A DNA stretch of 64,000 nt from Clostridia bacterium (GTDB taxonomy: Bacteria > Bacillota > Clostridia > Christensenellales > Borkfalkiaceae): positions 1-64,000 of the forward strand of contig JAQYLE010000004.1 in the NCBI GenBank assembly GCA_028720205.1, in the 5' to 3' direction. How positions within the stretch are numbered: position 1 is the stretch's first letter; each line of letters begins with the position of its first letter. The notes under the pieces were generated by a model. It saw nothing but the letters and a program-made list of their open reading frames with translations, was not told the DNA's origin and searched no databases. Positions 30,601-38,897 of the stretch are shown here, piece after piece. The position numbers and the translations under genes are program-made.

Positions 30601-32699
30601 TCGTCGATAACGAGAAGGGGGCCGCGCTGCGTGCCGTCCGAATTCTGATAATAATATTCCGCATAGCCTTCGGGCTTTCTTTCGAAGCGGTAAGTCGTCA
30701 CCGTTTCGGTTTCACCCTCGCCGTTGAGTTTTTCTTCCGTCGCGGAAGAAATCAGGAAGCGATACGTTTCGTCGCCCTTCGTCATGGACAAAAGATAATC
30801 CCCGAGAATCGCTTCGGACGCCGTAAACATTCCCTCGGTTAAAACGCCGTCTTTGTTCCGGTAAGAAAGATTGTATAACCCGTCCGTCGTCAACGACGAT
30901 CCGTCGTCCGCGGTAATCGTTTTATCCAGGTCCGCCCGGTAAATATAGTACCCTTTCTTGGCGTTATGCTCGATGATGCGGAACGTAAAATAATCCATGC
31001 GGGAGGAATTTCTCAGCGTAATCGTATTTCCGTCTTTTACATAATAGAACCTGGAAACGTCGGGCTGTTCGTCCGTTCCCGTGTTCAGCGAAGCCACGCC
31101 GAATCCGTCAAGAGTTATATCCATATAGCCCTTGTACGACGTGCCGTCGTAAGTCATTAAAGCGGAGGAATTCGCCACAAAGAAACGGGGCAGGCGGAGC
31201 ATTTCCTCGTCGTTACGCGCAACGAACACCTCGTTGCCGTTACTCAGCGTGCCGCGGAAAAACGTAAGCGTTTTCCCTTGCATATCGCCCGAGGTAAAAG
31301 TCGCCGTGAAATAACCGTTTTCGTCTTTAACGTACTTTCCTTCCGATTCGGAAAGCGGAGCGCCTTCCTCGCCGCTTTTCACGAAATATTTCAACCCGTT
31401 GTATACGTCGAATTCGATATAAACGTTTTCGTCCGTTTTGCCTTCCGCCATGTTGTAAAGCGTGGCGGTGGTGGCGTTTCTGGAATCGTCGAGATAGGCG
31501 AACGCGTCCGCGCTTACGATTTTCCCTCTGCCGATATAATCGCCGTCGGAGTTTTTAAACGAGAACGTACCTTTTTCCTCGTCGTACGAGCCTTTGAAAA
31601 ACACGCCGCCGCGGCAGAGATAAACTTCTTTATTCTCCTCGCCGAACAGATAAATATAATCTTCGCCGCCGAACATATCGGTATAGCCTTTGCTCCATAC
31701 GGCGTAGAGCGTCATATTCCTCTCCGGTAAAAATACGTCGGAAGTATCCGCGGCGTCTTCCTGCCCGTACGTTGCCAGAGCGACGTTGCCCGTTTTGTAT
31801 ACGACGGGGCCGTTCTTCGTGGCGGACCAGCCCGTAAGGCAATAGCCCTCCGCCTCGTAATCGCAGGGAACCTGAATTTCCTTACCGTATATCACGGAAA
31901 TTTCGCGTTTATTTCCTTCGGAAGAATCGGAATCGGGATAATTGCCGTCGAAACGTACGGTGAACGTCTCGCGGTTGAAATACAGTTTCAAAACGTTTTT
32001 TGAAGCGTCTTCCGTAAGTTCTGCAAAAGCCACGGTGTTTTCCGTTTTGGTTTCTTTAAAGCCGCGGAAGGTTTCGCTTGCTTTTACCTGCGTTCCGACG
32101 TAATCGTAGTATGTAAGATCGGTTTCGTCTTTTACGTATTCCGTGCATTCCGGATTCTGTTTATAAATCTGCACCGTATACCCCACCTTATATCTTGCGG
32201 TGAAAGCGACGTCGCTTTCGGGCATAGTCAGATTTTTTGAAATTTCGTTGCCTTTTTCGTCGAACCATGCGCCGAAGACGTATCCGCTTTTTTCGGGCCG
32301 ATACGCCTGCAACAGTTCGTAAAGGTTCTCGCCTGCTTTTACCTGCAGACTGCTTGCGGAAAGCGTACCGCCCGCCGCGTCAAGGGTAACGGTGTATTTT
32401 TTCGCCCATTTGGCGTAAAAAGTAAGATTTTCCTGCGCTTGATCGATTTTTTCAACGGCAGCGCCGGAAAAGTCCGCCGTCGTGTACCACCCCTCGAATT
32501 CGTACCCCTCTCTTACGGGAACGGGCAGCGTAAACGATCTTCCTTTTTCCACTTCCGACTCGGCGATTGCCTCGCCGCCGTTGGAATCGAAAACAAAACG
32601 TATTTTTTCTTTAGCACATGAAGCCGCGCACAGACATCCCGTGCACGCCAAAAGTAATAACAATTTACGCAAAAATTTCTTTTTGGTCGTTTTCTTCAT
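27639..32699 (-). CDS. Very large surface lipoprotein (1686 aa) with N-terminal InlB-type repeats and an unassigned repeated beta-rich domain
   Basis: Lipobox CAASC; VFDSNGGEAIAESEVEKGRSFTLPVPVREGYEFEGWYT; recurring LDGFG/LDGYG/TDGYG motif blocks. Confidence 0.8.
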   Translation of the reverse strand: MKKTTKKKFLRKLLLLLACTGCLCAASCAKEKIRFVFDSNGGEAIAESEVEKGRSFTLPVPVREGYEFEGWYTTADFSGAAVEKIDQAQENLTFYAKWAKKYTVTLDAAGGTLSASSLQVKAGENLYELLQAYRPEKSGYVFGAWFDEKGNEISKNLTMPESDVAFTARYKVGYTVQIYKQNPECTEYVKDETDLTYYDYVGTQVKASETFRGFKETKTENTVAFAELTEDASKNVLKLYFNRETFTVRFDGNYPDSDSSEGNKREISVIYGKEIQVPCDYEAEGYCLTGWSATKNGPVVYKTGNVALATYGQEDAADTSDVFLPERNMTLYAVWSKGYTDMFGGEDYIYLFGEENKEVYLCRGGVFFKGSYDEEKGTFSFKNSDGDYIGRGKIVSADAFAYLDDSRNATTATLYNMAEGKTDENVYIEFDVYNGLKYFVKSGEEGAPLSESEGKYVKDENGYFTATFTSGDMQGKTLTFFRGTLSNGNEVFVARNDEEMLRLPRFFVANSSALMTYDGTSYKGYMDITLDGFGVASLNTGTDEQPDVSRFYYVKDGNTITLRNSSRMDYFTFRIIEHNAKKGYYIYRADLDKTITADDGSSLTTDGLYNLSYRNKDGVLTEGMFTASEAILGDYLLSMTKGDETYRFLISSATEEKLNGEGETETVTTYRFERKPEGYAEYYYQNSDGTQRGPLLVIDDTSKGSAAIYEYISATKTYKKASDGTYLYDSDAKTYTYEAANGYETEGGTGLYEASKVKTAVFALDTQSTSYKIYYWYSLDDGENNQNYETEYTCSSQGVTLKKIGGIMVLDNKGVVTSGTFKTSSGVTTIQSGSGSKAYVKIDEEARTFELLWTSPYSAYFVNEYGATDRTRYLTFDGTGTSVKGGATYVVVTDEKDEQGNAITKYYTGAFEETEENHPFTSAIKICRFTGTYNDTTETFRFIRVRGSSSVLIYAYGEKYNGEYRSENDGRISLDGYGYIAIYTDAAGNNSAGAFAFSKTVNDLMYFQTESGDVFLFDLKTDKSFTRRGSEYGVHVFAENQELGELFAETDGYGRLSVYTLEKVTEGGNTSYEKRYIDENGSYVKNGDAFILRYTADGETVEVTGELRTYTSGNNSISCFVVYQKDVVAVTYVNPADWSLMILDKLGKAVKYDQKGNKESGTYTLITDELLYYVNARGTDASVYAYDSSEKTIIKREFTKQFGYFTKELDSMLFTKFGVAVIDGERCYYEIDDNDGVVVYKKARTGGNEFGYIAEMFLSSTDQKTKEYNGKTYYINDGYALRFTRDVSSKEKYPYTFSDVGKVPTGTLDFTPSGTAEYTVSGTVTFNYTDESGKQQEAKKSCTVTREATESESGEITYVMYMTFNNHRFDIRVNYNGAEGDNTYSVTGLAFVYSYSSFNYTFYSYLYSMLGGVSPLADPGTISVKTIYDENGDEVARRIVSDFTENSGYKDSEGNLFAIDAEYTFENRMYTADFTGKDGKDYRLYMQPMNQYGISGYTMMITRVETLTDGDYTVTVERVAASEGGYSEGAYVSMLLKKGETEYTYDTIFRVDATKPWIYVVRTYDDDKKITSTVYYEIALTEETASVDEDKMTFFTGVAVTEKAIVTYYTEEGRTDGKSFADVHATEGVKLIVVNGTGYIVSACDYDESAKTYTARTPSGKTFTVKITSDDTAEITEITEKTDENA

Positions 32700-32732
32700 T
32701 ATGTATTCTCCTTCATTGCCTCTATGGTTACG

Positions 32733-32755
32733 TCCGGAAGTTTTCCGCTTCCGGA
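32733..32755 (-). other. Stem-loop in 5' leader of the lipoprotein/S8/opp gene run
   Basis: TCCGGAAG / CTTCCGGA, 8 bp with 7-nt loop, shortly upstream of the RBS. Confidence 0.5.
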
Positions 32756-32808
32756 ACCGGTTATTTTTTTATCTCTCCGCCGGACGTTTGTTATGCGGTC
32801 GCGCCCGT

Positions 32809-32843
32809 ATTATAACAGAATTCGCACAGAATTCGCGAGTCAA
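32809..32843 (-). promoter_or_regulatory. Putative promoter region with tandem 11-bp direct repeat
   Basis: TATAAT on minus strand (32809-32814), TTGACT (32838-32843), two copies of ACAGAATTCGC at 32815-32836. Confidence 0.45.
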
Positions 32844-33035
32844 CATTAAACCGTTATAATATTATAATACTTTTTTCATGTAAAATCAAGAAAATTTCGC
32901 CGCTTATCGTTTCTTTCGTAAAAATTCTCCGTTTCATCATTTTTCGGTACTTTTTTTCGCAAAACCGTCATTTTTCTCATCGATGAATCCCGGTGCGCCC
33001 GTATATCGCCGCGCCGCCCGAAAGGCGCCCGTGCG

Positions 33036-35960
33036 TCATGCGCTTTCCGAAGCGGAGTCCGCTTTCACCCAGACGGCATACAACGTAATCCCCGCGGGCA
33101 ATCGCGTCAGTTCCTCCGTTCCGTATTCTTTCGTTCCGGCGCCCGCGTCTGCCGTCCAGCCCGCAAATAAATATCCGCTTCGATAAGGGTCGGCGATACC
33201 TCCGATTGCCGTGGCGTTCTGCACGTTTCCCGTTACGATGGAAACGAGATACGTTCTATCCTCCGATATCCCGCAGGAAGAAAATACGGGGCGATACGAA
33301 GAATTCCAGAATTCGTTCCAGACCGAGTCAATATTTTCGCTTCCGACGTCCGTATAGAACGTAAGGGCGTCGCACCAATAAAAGGCATGAATCCCTATCT
33401 TATTCACGGAAGACGACAGCACTGCCGAACGTAACGACGAACAGCCGCGGAACGCCGCCTCGCCTATGCTTTTCAACGAAGCGGGAAGAGTTGCCTGCGT
33501 AAGTTCGGTCAGCCCGAAAAACGCATAATCGCCTATTTCCTCCACGCCGCCTCCGAATTCAATCGCGTTGATTTTCTCGTCGCCGTAAAACGCATAGGCG
33601 CCGACGGATTGCAAACTGTCGGGGAATTTCACTTCCGTCAACGCCGGACATTCGCGGAACGCGCTTTTCCCGATAATTTTTAACCCGTTTCCGAAAGATA
33701 CCGAGGCGATTTTCGTACAACGTCTGAATGCGCCTTCGCCGATTTCTTCCACGGAATCGGGCAGCGTCGCCTGTTGAAGATTCCCGCATTTATAAAACGC
33801 ATAATTCCCTATATATTTCAACGTATTGCCGAAATCCACAGAAGTGAGGTTTTCCGAATTGTAAAACGCGTAATCTTCCACCGATTCCAGTTCCTCCGCT
33901 TCGCTTAAATCCACGCGCGTAAGAGAGGTTCTGTAAAAGGCGGAACGACCGATTGTCTTTAACCCTAACGGCATTGCTATGGTACGCAGATTCGAACAAC
34001 CGAAAAACGTATAGTCGCGTATTTCCGTTACGTTCATTCCTAAGGAAATGCTTTCCAGAGAACTTTGATAAAACGCGCTTCTGCCTATATATTTTACGCC
34101 GTCCGCCGCACCGGTTACCGCCGCAAGCGTAGAACAATCCATAAACGCGTAATCGGCGATACCCACCGTTTTTGTAGAATCGTCTCCGGAAACGTTCAGT
34201 TTCACCGTACCTACGTCGGAGCCTTCGATATACCCGACCAGCCAGTCGCCTGCGCGAACCACGCCGCCGCCCGATTCCTCCGCCTTGTTCCAGAGTTTCG
34301 TATTCAGATACGCGCCTTTCCCTACGCGAGTCACCGTGGAAGGAATGATGGAATACAACGTATTGTTGTCCACTGCCACGCAGTTATAAAACGCGTATGC
34401 CCCGATCGTTTCCAGCCCCTTGGTTTTTCCGCCTTCCTGATACTCCCTGAAGTAGGAAACGCGCAGGTTTTGCGAGCCGGCAAAAGCATAATCGTCGATC
34501 AGACGCAACAGACTTTTACTCCTGGTGCGCACCGAATCCAACGACGCGCAGGAAGCAAACGCATACGCGCCTACGGTCTTTACCGTAGCGGGCAGATATA
34601 CGTTCATAAGACCGTCGCACTCCGAAAACACGGATGCGGCGATTCCCCGCGTTTCTTCCGAAATATATTCCGCCGCACGGGTAGGTTTGATCTCGTCGCC
34701 CACGGGGTTGAGATCAACCGGAGCGTCTTTATCGGAAAGCGCCTGCTTTTTTGCCGGAGCAATCTCCGTCAGCCAGCCGTCCGCATAAATATACCCTGCG
34801 TCCTTCTGTCTTTCCGCAAGCGCCGTGTCCTTTATCACGGCGGCGCCCAGCCTTGTTACGCCGTCGGGTATCGTAAGACTTTCCAGATTTTCGTCGCCTG
34901 CAAAAACGCGGTTTCCCAAAGTTTCCAGCGTATCGGGCAGTTCTACGGCAGAAAGCGCGGCGCAACCTGCAAACGCCTTGTCGCCGATTTCTTTTAAGCC
35001 GCCCGCAAATCCCGCTTCCGGGGATACGTAAAAATTTATTTTCGTAAGCGCCGAACAGCCGTAGAACGCGGAATCGCCAAGATAGCGGGTATTTTTTCCC
35101 AAGGTAAGCGTTCCGGCGGAAGAAGCGGAATAAAACGCATATTCTCCCACCGATTTTACGGCGTCGGGCAAAACGATTTCTTTCAACGCCGTGCAGTTTG
35201 AAAACGCCGATTGCCCGATTGTTTCCACGTTCTTGCCGATTTCTATATCTTCCAACGAATAGCAGTACTCAAACAGACTTTCGCCCAGTTCGATAACGCC
35301 GTCGGGAATATTCACCGCGGTGAGCGCGTTGCAATTTTGAAAAGCCGCCGTGCCGATTTCTTCCAGCGAGTCGGGCAACTTGGCAAATTCCAGATTCGCG
35401 CAGTTGTAAAAGGCGTTTTTCCCTATCGAACGAATATTATCGCCGAGTATCAAACCCGTCACTTTGGAACTTCCGCGGAACGCGCTTTCCGCAATGCTCG
35501 TAACGGGTTTTCCCCTGTATACGTCTTCGAGTTGCACCGTGCCCGAGGTTGTAGCGCCCACGCGGGCAATTTCGTATTCGGAATTATTGTTTATCAGTTG
35601 ATACACGCAGCCGGTATCGTACGCTTTCCGATATTCTATCGTTTCCGACCAGTCGGAAAACCTGTCGTTGTTCTGTCCGCCCTGCGCTCTCACGCGGATA
35701 AAGTAATTTCCCGTTTCCAGAAAGGCAAGCGAAAGGAACGTTCTTTTGGTGTTTTTCTCCTGTTTCTTCGTCGCGTCTTCCGCAACGGTGATTTCTACCG
35801 TATAACTACGCGCCTGATCCGATTCGTCCCAACTCAACTCGTTATCGACGTTCAACGTAAGATTCTGCGGCGCCGCGATTTCCCCCTCTTTGGAACAAGC
35901 GGAAAAAAACGCCGCGAATATCAGCGCGAATATCAAAATTACGCTTTTGATTTTTTTCAT
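33036..35960 (-). CDS. BspA-like LRR_5 surface lipoprotein with C-terminal InlB-like repeat
   Basis: Lipobox FFSAC; LRR units (SIAESAFRGSSKVTGLILGDNIRSIGKNAFYNC…); RBS GGAGGAGCC before ATG at 35960. Confidence 0.88.
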   Translation of the reverse strand: MKKIKSVILIFALIFAAFFSACSKEGEIAAPQNLTLNVDNELSWDESDQARSYTVEITVAEDATKKQEKNTKRTFLSLAFLETGNYFIRVRAQGGQNNDRFSDWSETIEYRKAYDTGCVYQLINNNSEYEIARVGATTSGTVQLEDVYRGKPVTSIAESAFRGSSKVTGLILGDNIRSIGKNAFYNCANLEFAKLPDSLEEIGTAAFQNCNALTAVNIPDGVIELGESLFEYCYSLEDIEIGKNVETIGQSAFSNCTALKEIVLPDAVKSVGEYAFYSASSAGTLTLGKNTRYLGDSAFYGCSALTKINFYVSPEAGFAGGLKEIGDKAFAGCAALSAVELPDTLETLGNRVFAGDENLESLTIPDGVTRLGAAVIKDTALAERQKDAGYIYADGWLTEIAPAKKQALSDKDAPVDLNPVGDEIKPTRAAEYISEETRGIAASVFSECDGLMNVYLPATVKTVGAYAFASCASLDSVRTRSKSLLRLIDDYAFAGSQNLRVSYFREYQEGGKTKGLETIGAYAFYNCVAVDNNTLYSIIPSTVTRVGKGAYLNTKLWNKAEESGGGVVRAGDWLVGYIEGSDVGTVKLNVSGDDSTKTVGIADYAFMDCSTLAAVTGAADGVKYIGRSAFYQSSLESISLGMNVTEIRDYTFFGCSNLRTIAMPLGLKTIGRSAFYRTSLTRVDLSEAEELESVEDYAFYNSENLTSVDFGNTLKYIGNYAFYKCGNLQQATLPDSVEEIGEGAFRRCTKIASVSFGNGLKIIGKSAFRECPALTEVKFPDSLQSVGAYAFYGDEKINAIEFGGGVEEIGDYAFFGLTELTQATLPASLKSIGEAAFRGCSSLRSAVLSSSVNKIGIHAFYWCDALTFYTDVGSENIDSVWNEFWNSSYRPVFSSCGISEDRTYLVSIVTGNVQNATAIGGIADPYRSGYLFAGWTADAGAGTKEYGTEELTRLPAGITLYAVWVKADSASESA

Positions 35961-36002
35961 TGGCTCCTCCCTCGGCACTTATCTCCTCCGCCTTTTCGTC
36001 GG

Positions 36003-38885
36003 TCAGTCATTCTTTTTTTCCGCCGATTTCCGTTTTTTTTCGCGAATGATTTCGTGAATCCATTTGAACTTGAATTTTCTCACCGCGACGTCCAGCAAAA
36101 ACAGAATTATGGCGAGAATGGCAAAAACATACCGCGGATCAAACGTTTTATCGATACCCGTAATAAAATCATCGAACACTTCTACGGGATCGGACAGATC
36201 TGCGATTTTCGAACCGTTTCCGTTTTTCGCCACCAGAGAAAGCAACTCTTCCGCCGTCGTTTCCTCCTCGTTTGCAGCGAATAAATCGTATTCTTTCGAA
36301 AACGCGAAAGATTTGTATAATTCCACCGTTTGCGAAGGAATCGCCGTTCCGTTTGCGGCGCATACGGTAAGTATGATTTTATATACGCCCGCGCGCTTCA
36401 CCACAAACGCGCAACGGCTGTAACGGTTCGCCTTGTCCAGCGCCGTGGTTACGTAAATATCGCCTTCCGAAGAAACGGTATTCAGCGAATAACTTTTCTC
36501 TTCGGTATCGCCCGTCAGAATAATTTTCGCGTCGATATATTCTCCGTCTTTCAGATCGGCGTATACTTTCAGCGTGTTGGCGTAATTTTCCTCTTCCAGC
36601 CTGCAATCGAACGCCGTGGGCGAAATATCCGTGGTAGGCATCAGATTGTCCACGATATTGCAGATGAGTTTCCTGGCGTTCGCGTCCGCGAGAAACTCCG
36701 CGGACCACGACTCTTTTTCCCCGACTTTCGGCTTTCCCGTAAGATCGCACATAAAACTTCCCACGGTGCCTTTTCCGAATTTCCACTGCGCGTACAGCGG
36801 CGCCACGTCGTAATTGCCCGTCAGCAGAGTTTCCGCTCCGTCCTTCTTTTTCACGCCGTAGAATCCGCCCAACTTCACGCTCATTCTGAAGCGATCGCGC
36901 TCGTCCTCCGATTCCTCGCCTTCGGCTTGATTGATACCGTATTGCACGCCGTTGAAAATAGCGGACATAGGCGATTTTACAATAGGCGAAAACGCTTTTT
37001 CTTCCGTTTCCGCTACCGCCACCGAACGAAGTTCTTCGCGCATTGCGGTAACCAGAGCCTCGCCGCTTTTCGTCGTCAGCGTGCCGCCGCCGGCTTTTAC
37101 CAGATCTTCCATATCCGCTTTGTAATCCGCGGGCGGCTCGCTGATCAATACCACGGAAAGAGTGATTCCCTTGGCTTTCAGAGCACGCGCTTCCGTGATA
37201 TACGTGCTTTCCGTCCCTTCCTCGCTCGACTTGTCGTTAGGCATACCGTCGGAAACGATAATGATATGCCGCTTTTCCACTTGTTTATTCGCCTGTAACG
37301 CTACGCCTGCACGGTGTATCGATTCAAAAAAATGCGTGCCGCCGCCGGCTTCTTTCAGATCCTGGTCCTCAAACGCCTCCATAATCTCGTTGGTATGCGT
37401 ACGGGGAGTCAATTCCAGAATCACCCTCGGCACGGTATCCAGCGTCATCACGCCGATATAATCCCGTTCGGTAAGCGCGTTTGCGCAGGAAATCAATCCC
37501 TGACGGGCGTATTCCAGGTTTTCGGTCATACTGCCCGATCTGTCCACCAATACCATTACCCCCACGGGCGGCGTGTATTCTATCGCCTGAACGGGCAACA
37601 TTTCCTGATATTTCGTATTGTACAGATCGGCGCGGGAATATGCGTTGGCTTTTCCCGTTTCGTCGTCGCCGCCTACCGTAAATAATCCGCCGCCGTAATC
37701 GTGAACGTAGGAATACAGCATATCCACGAAACCTTTGTGCGGCTTCATATCCTTATCGGCGATGTTGTTCATGATAATCTGATCGTAATTACGGAAATCG
37801 TTTACCGATTGTAATACAACGCCTTTTTCCGTCGTGGGTACGTCCGTCGCCGCCGAAAGATTCACACGATCGATTTCGTAAGAATTTTCGCGTAACAAAG
37901 CAATCAGATTCTGCGATTCTTCGCCGTTCCGCTCTACGATAAGAATATGATTGTAATCGTCAAGAAAGACGTACGAAGTATAAACGTCGTTCGCTTTCAG
38001 CGCGTCCGTCGCTTCGAAAAGAGTTACTTTCATTTCGTGCAGACCGGAAGAGGTAAACGTGTGATTGAAACTTACCTCGTTATCTCCCCGCGCCAGAGCC
38101 AGCGTTTTAACGTCGGCGTCACCCATCGTTCTCTCGCCGTTATCCGTCAGTTCGATGCGGGTGGAAGCCGTTTGGGAAAGGCTCCGCACCGTAACGGTAA
38201 TGCTGCATTCCGTATCGGGTTTCACGTGCGTCTCCGGATATTTTATCTGCGTAACCTGCACGTCGTCGCCTGAAAAGTCTTTGGAAATATACGCCGAATC
38301 CACAATCGTTCCCTGCGCCGTAAGCGAACGTATCGCGCCGAGCGCGTTACCGTCCGTCTCTTTGCCGTCGGTAATCAGCACCACCTTCGAACTCTCGGGA
38401 TGCGTAAACAGATCTTTTGTAAATTTCAACGCGGAAGCGATATCCGTCGCGCTTGTATCCGGCAACGGCGCCTCTACGTACCTGTCGTAAATTTCATCGA
38501 TATCGTACGTCAGTTCCACGGCGTAATTCTGCGTGAATCCGAAGGTGACCACGCCTATTTTATATCCGTCGTACCGCCCGTCGTCCAGCACCGTTTGTAT
38601 AAACTCGTCGCGTTCTTTTTTCGCCCGCTCTTCCGTATCGGAAACGTCGACTAAAAGAATAATTTCGTTTTCGGTATTGGTTTTCGTATAGCGGAATTCT
38701 ATGCCCGACAGAATGCTTATGCAAAGTACCGTAACGCACAGATGCAGCACCATCGACACGATACGGTTACGCGTTCTTCTGTAACGTTTCGACAACCTGA
38801 AATAGGGAATCAGCGTTAAGGCAACCGCGGGAATCAGCAACAGAAGCAGCCAGGGATATGAAAAATGTATGGAAAAATTACGCAT
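36003..38885 (-). CDS. Membrane protein with two von Willebrand factor A-type domains (BatA/B-like)
   Basis: MIDAS motifs LLVDVSDTEER and MVLVDRSGSMTEN; N- and C-terminal TM segments. Confidence 0.85.
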   Translation of the reverse strand: MRNFSIHFSYPWLLLLLIPAVALTLIPYFRLSKRYRRTRNRIVSMVLHLCVTVLCISILSGIEFRYTKTNTENEIILLVDVSDTEERAKKERDEFIQTVLDDGRYDGYKIGVVTFGFTQNYAVELTYDIDEIYDRYVEAPLPDTSATDIASALKFTKDLFTHPESSKVVLITDGKETDGNALGAIRSLTAQGTIVDSAYISKDFSGDDVQVTQIKYPETHVKPDTECSITVTVRSLSQTASTRIELTDNGERTMGDADVKTLALARGDNEVSFNHTFTSSGLHEMKVTLFEATDALKANDVYTSYVFLDDYNHILIVERNGEESQNLIALLRENSYEIDRVNLSAATDVPTTEKGVVLQSVNDFRNYDQIIMNNIADKDMKPHKGFVDMLYSYVHDYGGGLFTVGGDDETGKANAYSRADLYNTKYQEMLPVQAIEYTPPVGVMVLVDRSGSMTENLEYARQGLISCANALTERDYIGVMTLDTVPRVILELTPRTHTNEIMEAFEDQDLKEAGGGTHFFESIHRAGVALQANKQVEKRHIIIVSDGMPNDKSSEEGTESTYITEARALKAKGITLSVVLISEPPADYKADMEDLVKAGGGTLTTKSGEALVTAMREELRSVAVAETEEKAFSPIVKSPMSAIFNGVQYGINQAEGEESEDERDRFRMSVKLGGFYGVKKKDGAETLLTGNYDVAPLYAQWKFGKGTVGSFMCDLTGKPKVGEKESWSAEFLADANARKLICNIVDNLMPTTDISPTAFDCRLEEENYANTLKVYADLKDGEYIDAKIILTGDTEEKSYSLNTVSSEGDIYVTTALDKANRYSRCAFVVKRAGVYKIILTVCAANGTAIPSQTVELYKSFAFSKEYDLFAANEEETTAEELLSLVAKNGNGSKIADLSDPVEVFDDFITGIDKTFDPRYVFAILAIILFLLDVAVRKFKFKWIHEIIREKKRKSAEKKND

Positions 38886-38897
38886 GTTTCATCCTCC

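Noticed and set aside
32704-32721. Five-codon uORF ATG AAG GAG AAT ACA TAA overlapping the start of the 1686-aa lipoprotein
   Set aside because: It simply spans the SD of the main gene and could easily be chance; no own SD or conservation evidence.
35211-36284. 357-aa + strand ORF spanning LRR lipoprotein and vWA gene ends
   Set aside because: Crosses two confident minus-strand genes and has no homology-like motifs.
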